DNA of 64,000 bases from positions 25,444,800 to 25,508,799 of the forward strand of contig CM067344.1 in the NCBI GenBank assembly GCA_034190875.2, read 5' to 3'. The notes under the pieces are model-generated. The model was given only the letters and a program-made list of their open reading frames with translations. It ran no database searches and was not told where the DNA came from. The position numbers and the translations under genes were made by a program. Of this stretch, positions 28,176-42,400 are shown one piece after another. The DNA is from Urechis unicinctus. Lineage: Eukaryota > Annelida > Polychaeta > Xenopneusta > Urechidae. Numbering within the stretch: the stretch's first letter is position 1; the number at the start of each line of letters is the position of its first letter.

Positions 28176-30349
28176 TGTACTTACTTTTTATTGGTATGTC
28201 ATGGAATTCACTTTAGTAGCGTAATGTGTCCCTTGTATAGACATGGACTAATCACAATATTACATAAACCCGATAAGCATTATCAGCGACAAAAGATATG
28301 GATATCTCTGAATCTGCTAGCCTGCAAAATGGACCTACAGATGTCGCACAATACCCGGTACCGATATAATCCCACATAACACAGTATATTGCTCTCCTGC
28401 TGAAAGTGCAGTTAATTATGGCATAGATAAATTTGATGCGAAACGTTTTACACAGTATATGAGTGAACTCACTGGACAATACCAACACGGTGTAACATGT
28501 ATTCCGCTATATAATGTGACAAATGGTTCATTGAATGTGTTAAACGGACGTTACAGATCGTAACTGTAAATTGTTGATAATAAGTCAACGCGATAAGTCA
28601 GAAATCTAACAAGCAGCAGTACTGTGTGAAACACTGTGATTGGTTAGCTTATTTATAACCCGTGGTATCGTCAATCATACAAATCCTAGATGCGCTTTTA
28701 ACGCTATCTGTAATGGGAATGTAGGAAAGTTGCTGCTGCATCAGCGCCATTATTGGGATTCTTGGAATATTAGTATTTTGCGAACACATATGAAAAATGG
28801 GTAAGCTATTCATTTTCTAGTTTAGTATTCGGCAAACACATATAGAAAAGAAAATAGGTATACACTCCATTTCCGTTTCCCTAATTTAAATTTCATTAAC
28901 TTAAGAATCAAATGGTATATACCTTGCTTTTAATGTAGAAGAAATTGTAACAAATTAATTATTTGGACGACACGATAAATATTTTCAACCCCAAAAACCC
29001 CCACGTGAATTGTAGCTCTAGTAAACATTTACATGTTCCGTCATCTTCATCATCCATTGCAGCGAGTTGGCAAACATTGAACGTAATGGTTCATTTATGT
29101 GTAACAGCTATGACTGGCGCCTGTACATTTGCTCATTTGCAGTTAAATCCGTGACCTGTTAAACAAACAGGCAGATAAGCCCACCTGTAGCTAAAGAGCA
29201 CACCTATTTTGTGAGTTTATAATACCCAACAATTTCATAATAGAAGCTGAATTATTATAAAGATGCATTCAAGCTATTGCTAACGGATCAATTATATTAC
29301 CATTCAACAGAAACATGTCGTGATTTGGTATTCTTCACACATATCGGTATAACAAAATGGAGCCAGACGGTCTATACGCTTGCATTGGAAACTGATCATG
29401 GAGCGATGGACATAGGAGACACATATGGCTTGATCGTTGCCTATTAACAACTGGTGCCCCGCAAACATGGGGATCTTGTTTGTCGAAGATTCTTGTTTGA
29501 AAAAGTCAATCATTCTACCCGGCCTAATAGATGCTCAAGTGGCAGCATGGGTAGTGTTGATCTGCGTATCTAGTCTTGTACAAGACATCACATATTGAGC
29601 GCTGCTCGATCGTTTCAATGTGCCACACTTGTTTGAGAATGTGCATTCTAATGGTATAAAGCAGAAGGAAAATAAATACGCTAGATATTCTGACGCATCC
29701 AATGCGATATATTCCCCAGACAGGCTAAGTAGCAGATTGATTGATGTCAGTTAATTTCCTACTTCTAGATACGTAGCAAAGGCTTGATTAAATCTTCCCA
29801 AGACTGAAGCTACCTTGCTTCATTGTAAATACCCATCAGTCGTGTTGATCGGTACGCATCGTGCATCGATTATAGAACAAAGGAGATGGAGTGAATGCCC
29901 ATGGTAACGACGATTAGTCGCGGCTCATTCTGGACGATATGCATTAATGCCAGTTGCTCTCACTAGCTCAATGATGACTACTCTCAATGAGATTATCGAC
30001 CAAATGTTAGAATGCCCATAAAGTCATAGCAACGTCGGTGAACATTTGTATAGGAATAGCAGGCATGCAGGCAGTGTAGCTTTGTATTACACAATAACAC
30101 CCCCCCGAGCAGTCTTGCAGATGAAACTTCCGTGCTGTCGGCACAAAGTGTAACATTCGAAGCCATACTAATGAAGACAAGCAAGTGTGCGAACGATAAA
30201 AAGGTGTACCAAATCATTTTGCGCGTCAGAATAACGGTTATTACGTTAATGAATATTACGTTAATGCAGACAGTCCCGAAAAGCCACATATTAGAGTCAT
30301 TTATATGCCGTTGCAATGGAGCAAAGCAGGCTGAACTTGGCTCTGCAAC
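27925..30349 (-). repeat. Palindrome 1, right arm segment
   Basis: This is the reverse complement of about 9,340-12,100 (see that entry). It includes about 0.15 kb near 28,370-28,520 that the left arm lacks. A 151-codon minus-strand frame at 29,993-30,448 is the longest non-repeat frame in the window. It crosses the R-block boundary and is broken in the left arm, so I do not call it a gene. Confidence 0.87.
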
Positions 30350-30692
30350 TACATGTTGCTTACATGCTTTGGGAAGCTGAATGCAGAATGATTTCATATG
30401 CATGCATTTAAGCGCATTATCTGACTCGACTATCCTCTGTGTTAGCAATAATAACCGCAGTCTACAAGCAAGCCTAAGTCATTAACCGGCGATGTCATCA
30501 GACAGGCATGAGATTGTATCGACTGCGTGATGTAACAATCGATGTCTAGTTATTTCATCAACCAACCCTACACCAATGCGGATGATGCTGGCAAAGGATT
30601 GCACAATAAAGCACTGAGCCGGATTAACAATGAAGCCGTATGTAGCCGGGTATATTCTGCGCGACAAAGCATCATCAGCTGGTAAATTAGAT
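30350..30692 (+). repeat. R block, copy 2 (short version)
   Basis: This matches 33,186-33,531 and 39,737-40,082 on the same strand and 8,638-8,962 in reverse. It lacks the outer 0.25 kb present in the other three copies. Confidence 0.85.
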
Positions 30693-30944
30693 GTAATTTG
30701 TTTTTTCACATGTGAGGCAAATAGCCCAATGAGAAACTAATTTGAAGCAGCCGTACACAGCCTACGGAGTGTGAGATACCCTTATTGTATTATATACCAT
30801 ATATTCTACACAGCATGCTTAAATGAGGCTTGCTGCTCATACATGTTACCGAGGGACTAGAAGTATATGAGAGAAAATGTAGATTGATCATGGTCTGCAG
30901 TATCGGACCTGGGTGCTAATCATAATTATTTTATTATTTTCGTA
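30693..30944 (-). repeat. Palindrome 1, right arm segment next to the SINE
   Basis: This is the reverse complement of 8,403-8,637, including 'cagcatgcttaaatgaggc' and 'ctgcagtatcggacctggg'. Confidence 0.85.
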
Positions 30945-31140
30945 GCCGTTTCCCATGGTCTAGTGGTATATTGTGTCGATTTTCGACCCGCAGGTTGTTG
31001 GTTCGATACCAAGTGGAGAGAACTTCACTGGTGCCCCGTGAATGGGACGATCACGTTAAATGGCGGTCCTATCACTAAAAGGGGATGCACCCGACCCGGT
31101 AGCTAAATAAGTACGTGCTGGACCTTCGTCCCAGCGGCGA
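30945..31140 (+). mobile_element. tRNA-derived SINE-like element, single copy
   Basis: The tRNA-like head has an A-box-like 'gtctagtggtatattg' and a perfect B-box-like 'ggttcgatacc' (about 31,001-31,011). The body follows with 'ggtgccccgtgaatggg', 'aaggggatgcacccgac' and 'gtgctggaccttcgtc'. The anticodon-like region 'gattttcgacc' suggests a tRNA-Glu(TTC)-like origin, but tRNA folding is lost. It is the partner of the tandem pair at 7,984-8,402. Confidence 0.75.
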
Positions 31141-32939
31141 CTATGCAACGGATTGATGCTGTGTTGGCGGCGCTGGTTCTTAAGAGGAGCTGTCCAAACA
31201 TCACAATCATTTTCATCCGTCAACGTCACGATATCACTCAGTTGCTGAAAGTGACTTTAACCCCAATATTTCCATTTTTTTGAATTATTCAAGTAAAACG
31301 CAAACATCACTTGGGGTAACATAATCACGGCGAGACAGACCGGTGTCAAACTCTTGGAATAATGCTTCCCAACTGCTCTGTATTCAGGTCAGTAGTCATC
31401 TTGTTGTTTAACAACTCGGTTAGATTAAAAGCATCAATGCCTCATGCGTCGCGATCAATAACAATCGGCAGTCTAGTAAATATTTGGACATGCAATGTTT
31501 CCACAGCCCTGATACCTTCCCGCTGTCTGAATGTGTTTTTTGGTGCGGGGATATCACACTGTGTATCGCCGACATAACAGCTATGGTATGTTAGGTCTAC
31601 TGGATGCGTCCATCAACGCCGCTCTTCATATGCAATTGACAATCAGTTAGAAAGCCCCAAACCTGCTAGACGTTGTTCTGTTGTAATTTGCCTGATTTAT
31701 TGCTGCGGATGTCACTTAAGTGAAAGGGATGGTGTCAACCGATGTATTCCAGCAATTGTAAGACCATTCATTTTTGAATATATCCAGGTTATATCTTGGT
31801 TCAGTGTCCCGAAGCCAACATGAATAGATGAAGCTGTAATAACCAGGCGCATCTGATAGTACTGCCGCTAATGAAAAAAACAACCAAGTAACATCGAACA
31901 TGTGAACTTGAATGCCCATTCGACTGTACATTGATCTCAATTGACTCACTCACTCTTAAAGTTGTGCAGCCATAGATGGTAATCTGATGGGCAGTATGCA
32001 TCTTATTTGCATTCGATGAAGAAAGAGGAACACCAAGGGATTTTGTATATGTCTATGTTTAATCGACGCATCAAATGAAAACAGTGAATTGACACGAAAT
32101 ATAGGTGTGAGTAATTGCTTTAAGTTATCGAGGTGATTGGTACGATTGATGAGCATCCATTGTATGAGATGGGAGGAGATAGCCTCAGTCTCGAACGCAT
32201 TTATTAAGCTCCTAAAGCTAATTCATAACCTGACATCTTTGGGTAATAAATGGTGGATAGCACATATAAGTTAAGCTCGTATCTTGATGCCCCATTCCAA
32301 TTAGCATAAGCATTTGTCAGGGTTTAATATACTTAGAGATCAACACTCTACGTGTTGTGCCTACATAATGCCACCGACGTACAGACGTGAAAACTCGCTA
32401 CAATTACGACCAGCTAGATGAAATCACATCTTGGTGTGAGACATATGTAGATTGATATTGCATAAGGATGTAACGACATTTTATTACCACGAGCCCCGCT
32501 TATTATGCGTCATACTGAAGTGATGAGCATCCCAAAGTTATTCCCTTCGCAGGTTGACGCCCATAAAGAGGCCACATATGGATCATTTAATGAGACCTCG
32601 TGTTGGAATTTTATTAGCATCAACTACTCAGGATTATTTGAGTAGACGAAAGATGTGTACTTGTGAGCTTCTCATCTCAAGTCTAATCACTCTCGTGTTT
32701 TGTCATAGTTCAATGTCAAAATCACGTTCCATTTTGACGAAGGCTTGTTTTCGTCCCAAACTATCGAGAGTTATAAAACTGCGCGTGCTTTCCATTCATT
32801 GATACATCATATTGTTTCTCAGCACTGCACTGTAACTAGCACACTGCTGGGAGCGGTTTGCTAATTAAAACTAAATGTGATGTCGGTGGCGATTGACCAG
32901 TGTCGGATCCTGCGTTGACGCTGAGACTACCCGTTGCTT
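31141..32939 (-). repeat. Palindrome 1, right arm segment
   Basis: This is the reverse complement of 6,511-7,983 (see that entry). It has a right-arm-specific 0.16 kb piece at about 31,553-31,717, inserted between 'ggggat' and 'aagtga'. No coding signal was recognised. Confidence 0.88.
31553..31717. repeat. Small right-arm-specific insertion
   Basis: The left arm reads 'ggggataagtgagaggg' (reverse complement). Here about 165 bp separates the two halves. It is MITE-sized, but I could not define terminal inverted repeats. Confidence 0.45.
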
Positions 32940-35922
32940 AGATTACATACGCCTAGTTAGTTCATGATACCAATATTGAAACTCGTCAGTTGGCAAGAAA
33001 TCCGTCTGAATACACATCAACAAACGTGATACGTCCCTGTGGCACTGCTGTTCAAACAAACCACGTGGAATATTATCCTCCACAGGACGACTTAACACCG
33101 ATGCTTACATTGTTCATTTGAGTAATCACTATATATGCATGAAATCATCTCTCCGCATGTACACATACCGGTATTGTATCGTAACTACGTGTTGCTTACA
33201 TGCATAGAGAAGGTGAATGCAGAATGATTTCATATGCACGTATTTAGGTGCACCAGCTGACTCGACTGTCCTATAGGTTAGCGATAAAAACCGCAGTCTA
33301 CACGCAAGCTTAAGCCATTAACCAGCGATGTCATTAGAAAGGCATGAGATTGAATCGACTGCGTGATGTAACAATTCAGACTAGTTCATTCATCAACACG
33401 CCTTTATACCACCGCGGAATTAACAGGGCAAAGGATTGCATGATAAACCACTGAGCCGGATTTACAATAAAGCCGTATGTAGCCGTGTTTATTCTGCTCG
33501 ACAAAGCACCAATAGCTGGTAAACTAGATTGGCACAAGCGTCAATGACATATCTTCCAATGGCAAGTTGGACGACCAGCAATATGGTATTAACAATATTA
33601 CACCAATAAATGTTATCTCTAAACAAAATGAATACTTGACCTATTAGTTCAGCAATCGGGACTGTGATTGCTCCTTGTTTACATAACGTAAAGTAGGTGT
33701 TAAGGAACCCTATGCGCCGCACAAGTTTACGATAGGTGTCAGCGAGAGTAGCTGGTAACGCGCACTATTTTAGGATAGATGTAACTAGCTGTTGCCGCTT
33801 ATATGTTTTACATGACCCCTTAGCCAAGTCAATGCAAAGCCGAGGGAAGCGATGAATGCCTACGGTCGATTACGTAAGGTTTGGCCTACTTGGACATGTC
33901 GAGCCTCCAGAAAGCCTACTCGCTAAGCTGACGCAGTAGAAAATATTCAAACTAAGCGTCCTATTAACTGTTTTTTTTACTGTGAATGCTTAAAATACTG
34001 TTACAATCATTATCACGAAGCCAAGTTCTAAATACTGACAAAATTTCATGTGCGTAAATAAAGCCGTTTCAAAGATATCAGCGTGGAGAGAACTCGTAGC
34101 ATAAATCACGATAGGTACTCTAGAACACATGTCATTATACAAAGTACAAAAAAGTGAAAACAATTTTTTGTACGCCTATTCAATGCTACTATGATTGCAT
34201 GTTACAACCATGTAATTTATATGTTCGTAACTGCAGTAGTTTTGGAGAAGATAGTTAAGGAAATTTGGGGAAAAAATCGACGAGAAATTGATCCCCTTAG
34301 CCTCCAACACTACGCATGCGCGTCAAACTGTATCGGTAGTTGTGTCCCAACTTGATATATCATTCTCTAAAATTTGATATTGATATGTCCAACCGTTTCG
34401 GAGAAAAGCACGAAAAAATCAAGCTGGAGAAAAACAAATGATGAGAGGGAATTTGTTGTACACGTGTTCTTTGCTTGACGCTGTTTTAATGGTTTTCGAT
34501 GACCTCTTTCTTCAGGCAAAATAATTTCGGCAAGCGGTAAACACATCAGCTCAGAAAAGTGAGGGACATAGAACCATTGCTAACGACACATGATCATGTT
34601 CTCTCTTTGAATTCCGCTACAGTCAAAATGATACGCCAGGCAACTAAATGCTTTCAAGAGAGCGTATACGCCCATTGTCATATACTTTGATCAAGAAAAG
34701 TTTGTGTGATAGGCACAGCACCTTTGATTCAGGTGTTGGCTTCTGGAACAGAGTTAAAATATTTTTCCAGTGCATAGCGTGTATCTATTTTGGTTTGGTA
34801 TATGTACCATCAGTGCTCAATAGGAGATGGAATCATCTAGCTTGATACGCTACAGACTGCCCATCGTGGCAGCACATCAATAAAAGGCCTACAGTTATAA
34901 TTAACTCGCTGTTTCTTATATAAAGAAGGGATTACATGAGAGAAGGTGATTTTTGACAGATTAAAACCACACGGACACATATACGATTGGTTCGGGGAAC
35001 ATTTTGTCCTATATATCAAAGAATTGCATTCTGCATATGATGAAATATAAGGTTTTTGTAATCTTTGGAACCCAAAAATGCATTCGATATATTTTATTTG
35101 CATCATCGTTCAGTTATAATCATTCAGTCCATTACGAGAAAAAGAGTAACGCATCACATGGGTTGTACAGAAAGAGGAGTCGAGAAAAAAACCAGAGAAT
35201 ATTGACGATGCCAACATTATAAAACCAACAATAATCTCTCCATTTGAGGTATCCAATACTTCCATCCGATGTATGTTCTGTCCGATGTAAATGCTACAGA
35301 GATAGGTACACAAAATCGTATCACTCGTTGAATTCATGACAGCCCTAGGTATGTGTGCGGTTTCCTACAATATTATCAAGTAAATAGGCTACATTAATGC
35401 AGTTCATTAAGTTCATCAAGATTGTATCTTCCGCTGACCATTAATTTAAGTACATATAACTACAAAACCTACAAAATGGCTAGGTCTGCAGAGAGTGACA
35501 TGCAAACAGCAATACGACCCTATGCGTAAATAATGAACTGCTGATATACGATGCTCCGCCTTACAAACGCAGCTGGAGCTTGCTCACTTGGACATCGTTC
35601 ATGTACAATATTTATTGCGATTCGTTTGTTCGCAAGATGCACATTCCCTCCAATGCAGAGATATGTCATTTCTGTGGTCTCGGATCAATCAATTCGTAAC
35701 ATATATGGTGTGCACCATCCCTGTTTCAAGTGATATAGTTTATGACGAGAGCATATGCCCAATCAGACTAACCAAATCGGATAACACGATAAAACATTAG
35801 ACTTTATCCATTTAACCTACAGTAAGCACGGGGTACGTACTCCAGGAATAACCTCTTAGGCAGTGGTCACAACAACATGGTAATGTGCGCAACGAAAGCG
35901 CCCGTGGCGTCGTGAATTATAG

Positions 35923-36249
35923 TTGCTGTGCTTTCTGTTTATATGTAAGCCTATTATCGATCGATTTATTTATAAACTTGGGCCACAGGGAGGTATAAAA
36001 CTCCAGTGCATCATTTTATGCGTGTACGTAGAGGCAGTCAGATTATGCTATTTGTCAGCTTTCATGTACCATAAGGGTACCATCTTATGCGCAGCCGTAC
36101 GCATTAAACAGTTGGTCATGGCGGGAATTACGGTATGGAATAGCATTGTCAAAAATCCGTTGGTTAATATCAGCCTAACCCTAGGGGATATCGACTATAA
36201 TATTACACAGATGGATGATAAACATACAGGAGCAGCAATTTGTGGGTAA
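35923..36249 (+). other. Open frame of 108 codons kept in tandem copies, uncharacterised
   Basis: The same frame occurs at 42,479-42,805 and, partly, on the minus strand in the left arm (around 3,800-4,250). If TAA and TAG are read as sense, it extends from ATG 35,755 to TGA 36,289. However, an ungapped comparison of about 118 codons with the left arm gives 16, 16 and 13 differences at codon positions 1, 2 and 3. That flat pattern argues against selection on a protein. No domain was recognised. Confidence 0.1.
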
Positions 36250-37551
36250 TGTCCTATTGGACCCCTGTTCATGATTGACCAGACTGGCTGACCTGCCTAT
36301 CAAGTGTTGACGTTACGTAAATCGAGCTGAAATTCAAGCCATGTCGTTATGTTTTGATATTTCGACCATTGTGTTAAACTAACAACACAAAAAGCGTGGA
36401 ATTATGTTTACATTTATAGTTTAAGCCCAGTGGACTATCGGAATAAACGATTCACTTTGCGTTTCAAATCATAGTTTGTTGATTGGTCCCTAGGTGTGAC
36501 TGAGCTCTCTGCTCGCTGGAATCGCGTCGAACCCTCTTAGCGACCAGGTCGGGTTTGCAGCAAAGTCTTCTCAGGGTTTGTGATACATGGAAGCTGCTCA
36601 GTCATTACAGTTATCCACATCCATCGTCGTTGGCAACCTTGATGTGAGTGACGTTTAACCCATTACCATTCATTCTAATGTATTATCTCTAGCCTTTGCG
36701 TAATTCACCAACCTTTGTTTCGACTATACTATATTTACAAAGAGTGCTGTTCCAAGTGGATTTATTAGCTTCCACGCTTATATACCCAATGTAATAACTA
36801 TGCAAATTTCATTTGGACGTTTAATCCAAAATACATTGGGTCCAAAGCATTGCATGTTAGTGTATTTTCAGATAAAAAATAAACACTTTAGGTGCCTTTT
36901 GCCGGGTTTCGGAGCCTTAAACGCACATGCATGTTATTGTAGCATCAGTACAGGTAACAGGCCACAAATACCCCAACAATAATCAAAATAATACCTTAAA
37001 TTTGTGACAATTCTGATTATGTGAAGCCTGTCCAGGTAGGATCCATTCTTCATGGAATTCGTTTAGTACCGGGCAATAGCCTACTATGTTATTCTCGCAT
37101 GCGACCGGATCTTCGATTTAAAATAACTCCTATGCATTGGCATACCAATATGTACAGCTAGGATTTAAGATACCGCTCTCGTATTTAACAATGTTTACAC
37201 TTTGCTCAATTTGCTGTAACTAACTTTTACCATTGTACTGATAAAATTGAATACAAAAGAAAAACTTGCGTAATTCTGAAGTTGTAATGGACCTTTCACT
37301 GTTAAGCACTCATCTGAGTCGTGCCTAAAAATGATATCCGTCAAGAGACATAACCGGATGAATAGCTATCTGATGCAATTGTGAGGCTTGGTTTGGAGGG
37401 GGTCTTTTTATCCATGCGGCATAGCTAAATTGTTGCATTTGTTTGCGATATCGAAATGTTAAAATCGGATTGTTGTTAGAAATTGTAGACAGTTTTGCGA
37501 TGATTGCAATTATCCACCAGACTAGGAATTCAAAGAGATGTTGTGTTCAAA

Positions 37552-37764
37552 CTATTCGGACAATTCTAGATAAGGCATGTATATGACACCAAGAATATCG
37601 CTTAGTGATTCTATAAATAACCTTACCAGTTTATACCTGATACCCGAAACCACGTCATTGGCTAAGCGAGGGAAATTGTTTGCCATGGCCCATTTAGGTA
37701 AATTGCATTTTACGTAACGCCTATAAGCTTTAATATCAACGGCACTGTTGTGCGAATATTGCAC
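37552..37764 (-). other. Open frame of 70 codons kept in tandem copies, uncharacterised
   Basis: A GTG-started minus-strand frame, open a little further upstream. Copy 2 (44,131-44,355) has a 12-bp in-frame insertion near its end. No motif was recognised and there is no left-arm counterpart. The copies are too similar for the shared frame to be informative. Confidence 0.1.
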
Positions 37765-39490
37765 ATATCGACATTCGGATTGACCTAATGATCAAGTCCC
37801 AGCCAACAGTGTGTCGTATAATTTACATTCACTTCTAAGTATTCCCTTATCGGCGGGTTAATTGAACGCTAAATGGGCAGAGGCAGAGGGCAAGGTCGCT
37901 TGGTCCGACATTCCGTATTTTAAGTGTCATTTTACAGACATCGTGCATTTGTAGCGCTGTATTTGTATATGATACCGATAATATAGGTGCAGGGGCAGGA
38001 ACGCCGTTAGGATCAAATTGCAGTTCAAGGGCTGTGTTCCAAGAAATGAAAATCTGTCCCTAAATTTGAAAAAACGATTTTGAAATTAAGTGCGTTGAAT
38101 GTTAAGCACGGCGGTTAGTGTCATAATGCCTATCGGCCTCCAAACGCATGGTCCCAATTCTATGTAAAGGGTGATTATTTATGTGAGGATCACCAATGAT
38201 TACATCAAACCATTCGCAGAAATTGACGGTTTTGTTCTCGCGATGCTACATACTGCCATTACTAAACTGGTGTTGTTCCCTGAATTATTCAAATGGTATG
38301 TGTAGTAAGATGGATGGAGTAGGCGGAGGCATTCTTAAAATTATAGGACCTGGACTGGCCCACCTAAATTTTTACAATTTAAATGCTCAAAAGGCAACAA
38401 AGTGGACCAAAGCTTGTATTCATGACTATATCATGGCTCAATTAGGCTCCTACTCACGCACTTGATTGCGTATACGACTTGACGTCCCGTCATTTTAAAT
38501 GTAACTTGTTGTGTATTTAGCCATGTAAAATTTGATGGACAATGCATTGTATATATGGTTATATTGAGGAAGGAGCCATAGTTAGGAATAAAAAGGTGTT
38601 TATAGCAAACCGCCCCGACAATAAATATTCCTTGGCATAAATATTCACTGGTACCATTATCCACGTCTGCTGTGTGCACTGTGTTGCAATTTATGCTGCA
38701 TTCTATAGTGTGTTCTAACATCATGGAAATCATCCATAACATCTCTTAAAAACAATAAATATAAATGATATATGACGTTCCGGTATAGCCGCATTATCAT
38801 GTGATTGAAGTTATCAAATTTGGCAAACCCTTTCCGTGCTTGTCACGCTACAGCCAAACTATTAAACTCACGAAACGACCATCTCACTTAGGTGAAAACC
38901 CTTTAGGCGACCAACCCGTTATAACGACCACTTTGGCTTGGTTTCTAAGGTAGTCACCTCAATGAGGTTTCATTGAAAAGAGGTAATCATCATGAATATG
39001 GTTCATAAATCAGGCATTATGAGTAGGTAAGCATTCAGTGTTTGTCTACATCCAGGTTTACCTTAATTGATACCTCGCTGCTAAAACAGCAACACCCCTG
39101 CTCCTTGTCTATGACTTCTTGTGTTTTAATAGCGATATGATGAGTCTAGGTGTCAATATATGGAAAATATGGCAATATTGCACTTTTATTTTTTTGGCGC
39201 TGCAGTCAGACAGGCAATCCTTACCATTGCTCCAACTACGGTACTGTATATTTCAACTTGTCAACCTGACTAGTGTCACCAAAGAACAAAAAATCTATGT
39301 GAATGAGAAATACTTGATGCATCAAACATAGTTACCAATGCATTTTACAACTTGGGTTTAATTAGAAATTACTGCACACAAAGCCCACTTCAACACAGTA
39401 CCCATTCATTCCCCGCCTATACATTCTAGTAGAGCTTGTTTAGTGCCAATTATTGTCTGCCTAAGCAAGAGTAACATAGGTTTGTGGTTT

Positions 39491-42400
39491 AGATTACATA
39501 CGCCTAGTTAGTTCATGATACCAATATTAAAACTCGTCAGTTGGCAAGAAATCCGTCTGAATACACATCAACAAACGTGATACGTCCCTGTGGCACTGCT
39601 GTTCAAACAAACCACGTGGAATATTATCCTACACAAGACGACTTAACACAGATGCTTACATTGTTCATTTGAGTAATCACTATATATGCATGCAATCATC
39701 TCTCCGCATGTACACATTCCGGTATTGTATCGTGCCTCTGTAACTACGTGTTGCTTACATGCATAGAGAAGGTGAATGCAGAATGATTTCATATGCATGC
39801 ATTTAAGCGCATTATCTGACTCGACTATCCTCTGTGTTAGCAATAATAACCGCAGTCTACACGCAAGCTTAAGCCATTAACCAGCGATGTCATTAGAAAG
39901 GCATGAGATTGAATCGACTGCGTGATGTAACAATTCAGACTAGTTCATTCATCAACACGCCTTTATACCACCGCGGAATTAACAGGGCAAAGGATTGCAT
40001 GATAAACCACTGAGCCGGATTTACAATAAAGCCGTATGTAGCCGTGTTTATTCTGCTCGACAAAGCACCATTAGCTGGTAAACAAGATTGGCACAAGCGT
40101 CAATGACATATCTTCCAATGGCAAGTTGGACGACCAGCAATATGGTATCAACAATATAACACCAATAAATGTTATCTCTAAACAAAATGAATACTTGACC
40201 TATTAGTTCAGCAATCGGGACTGTGATTGCTCCTTGTTTACATAACGTAAAGTAGGTGTTAAGGAACCCTAGGCGCCGCACAAGTTTACGATAGGTGTCA
40301 GCGAGAGTAGCTGGTAACGCGCACTATTTTAGGATAGATGTAACTAGCTGTTGCCGCTTATGTTTTACATGACCCCTTAGCCAAGTCAATGCAAAGCCGA
40401 GGGAAGCGATGAATGCCTACGGTCGATTACGTAAGGTTTGGCCTACTTGGACATGTCGAGCCTCCAGAAAGCCTACTCGCTAAGCTGACGCAGTAGAAAA
40501 TATTCAAACTAAGCGTCCTATTAACTGTTTTTTTTTACTGTGAATGCTTAAAATACTGTTACAATCATTATCACGAAGCCAAGTTCTAAATACTGACAAA
40601 ATTTCATGTGCGTAAATAAAGCCGTTTCAAAGATATCAGCGTGGAGAGAACTCGTAGCATAAATCACGATAGGTACTCTAGAACACATGTCATTATACAA
40701 AGTACAAAAAAGTGAAAACAATTTTTTGTACGCCTATTCAATGCTACTATGATTGCATGTTACAACCATGTAATTTATATGTTCGTAACTACAGTAGTTT
40801 TGGAGAAGATAGTTAAGGAAATTTGGGGAAAAAATCGACGAGAAATTGATCCCCTTAGCCTCCAACACTACGCATGCGCGTCAAACTGTATCGGTAGTTG
40901 TGTCCCAACATGATATATCATTCTCTAAAATTTGATATTGATATGTCCAACCGTTTCGGAGAAAAGCACGAAAAAATCAAGCTGGAGAAAAACAAATGAT
41001 GAGAGGGAATTTGTTGTACACGTGTTCTTTGCTTGACGCTGTTTTAATGGTTTTCGATGACCTCTTTCTTCAGGCAAAATAATTTCGGCAAGCGGTAAAC
41101 ACATCAGCTCAGAGAAAAGTGAGGGACATAGAACCATTGCTAACGACACATGATCATGTTCTCTCTTTGAATTCCGCTACAGTCAAAATGATACGCCAGG
41201 CAACTAAATGCTTTCAAGAGAGCGTATACGCCCATTGTCATATACTTTGATCAAGAAAAGTTTGTGTGATAGGCACAGCACCTTTGATTCAGGTGTTGGC
41301 TTCTGGAACAGAGTTAAAATATTTTTCCAGTGCATAGCGTGTATCTATCTTGGTTTGGTATATGTACCATCAGTGCTCAATAGGAGATGGAATCATCTAG
41401 CTTGATACGCTACAGACTGCCCATCGTGGCAGCACATCAATAAAAGGCCTACAGTTATAATTAACTCGCTGTTTCTTATATAAAGAAGGGATTACATGAG
41501 AGAAGGTGATTTTTGACAGATTAAAACCACACGGACACATATACGATTGGTTCGGGGAACATTTTGTCCTATATATCAAAGAATTGCATTCTGCATATGA
41601 TGAAATATAAGGTTTTTGTAATCTTTGGAACCCAAAAAAAATGCATTCGATATATTTTATTTGCATCATCGTTCAGTTATAATCATTCGGTCCATTACGA
41701 GAAAAAGAGTAACGCATCACATGGGTTGTACAGAAAGAGGAGTCGAGAAAAAACCAAGAGAATGTTGACGATGCCAACATTATAAAACCAACAATAATCT
41801 CTCCATTTGAGGTATCCAATACTTCCATCCTATGTATGTTCTGTCCGATGTAAATGCTACAGAGATAGGTTCACAAAATCGTATCACTCGTTGGTATGTG
41901 TGCGGTAACCTACAATATTATCAAGTAAATAGGCTACATTAATGCAGTTCATTAAGTTCATCAAGATTGTATCTTCCGCTGACCATTAATTTAAGAACAT
42001 ATAACAACAAAACCTACAAAATGGCTAGGTCTGCAGATAGTGACAGGCAAACAGCAGTACGACCCTGTGCGTAAATAACGAACTGCTGCTATACGATGCT
42101 CCGCCTTACAAACGCAGCTGGAGCTTGCTCACTTGGACATCGTTCATGTACAATATTTATTGCGATTCGTTTGTTCGCAAGATGCACATTCCCTCCAATG
42201 CAGAGATATGTCTTTTCTGTGGTCTCGGATCAATCAATTCGTAACATATATGGTGTGTACCATCCCTGTTTCAAGTGATATAGTTTCTGACGAGAGCATA
42301 TGCCCAATCAGACAAACCAAATCAGATAACACGATAAAACATTAGACTTTATCCATTTAACCTACTGATCGGTCACAGTAAGCACGGGGTACGTACTCCA

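Larger units (their letters stand above)
32940..39490 (+). repeat. 6.55 kb tandem duplication, copy 1
   Basis: This unit starts 'agattacatacgcctag' and ends '..aacataggtttgtggttt'. The next base begins copy 2 with the same 'agattacatacgcctag'. Identity is very high. Differences include single substitutions, an 11-bp deletion here near 35,826, and a divergent 60-bp patch at about 33,238-33,295. The first 0.59 kb is the R block. The stretch 33,531-34,843 has no left-arm partner. 34,843-36,790 pairs with 3,240-5,543. 36,790-39,490 has no left-arm partner. Confidence 0.95.

Noticed and set aside
28985..29005. 'accccaaaaaccccca' as a possible hypotrich-type C4A4 telomeric or transposon end.
   Set aside because: A single imperfect occurrence, not at an element boundary, and its mirror in the other arm is further degraded.
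29993..30448. The 151-codon frame, longest outside simple repeats.
   Set aside because: It is within chance length, crosses a repeat boundary, is broken in the opposite arm, and has no recognisable motif.
35755..36291. Possible alternative genetic code (TAA/TAG read as glutamine, TGA as stop). Reading this way gives 178 codons here, 165 codons at 2,337-2,831 and about 279 codons at 56,464-57,300.
   Set aside because: With only TGA as stop, runs of this length are expected by chance in 64 kb, and the substitution pattern between diverged copies is flat over codon positions. The 56,464 frame also runs across an insertion junction. No known protein was recognised to support the recoding.
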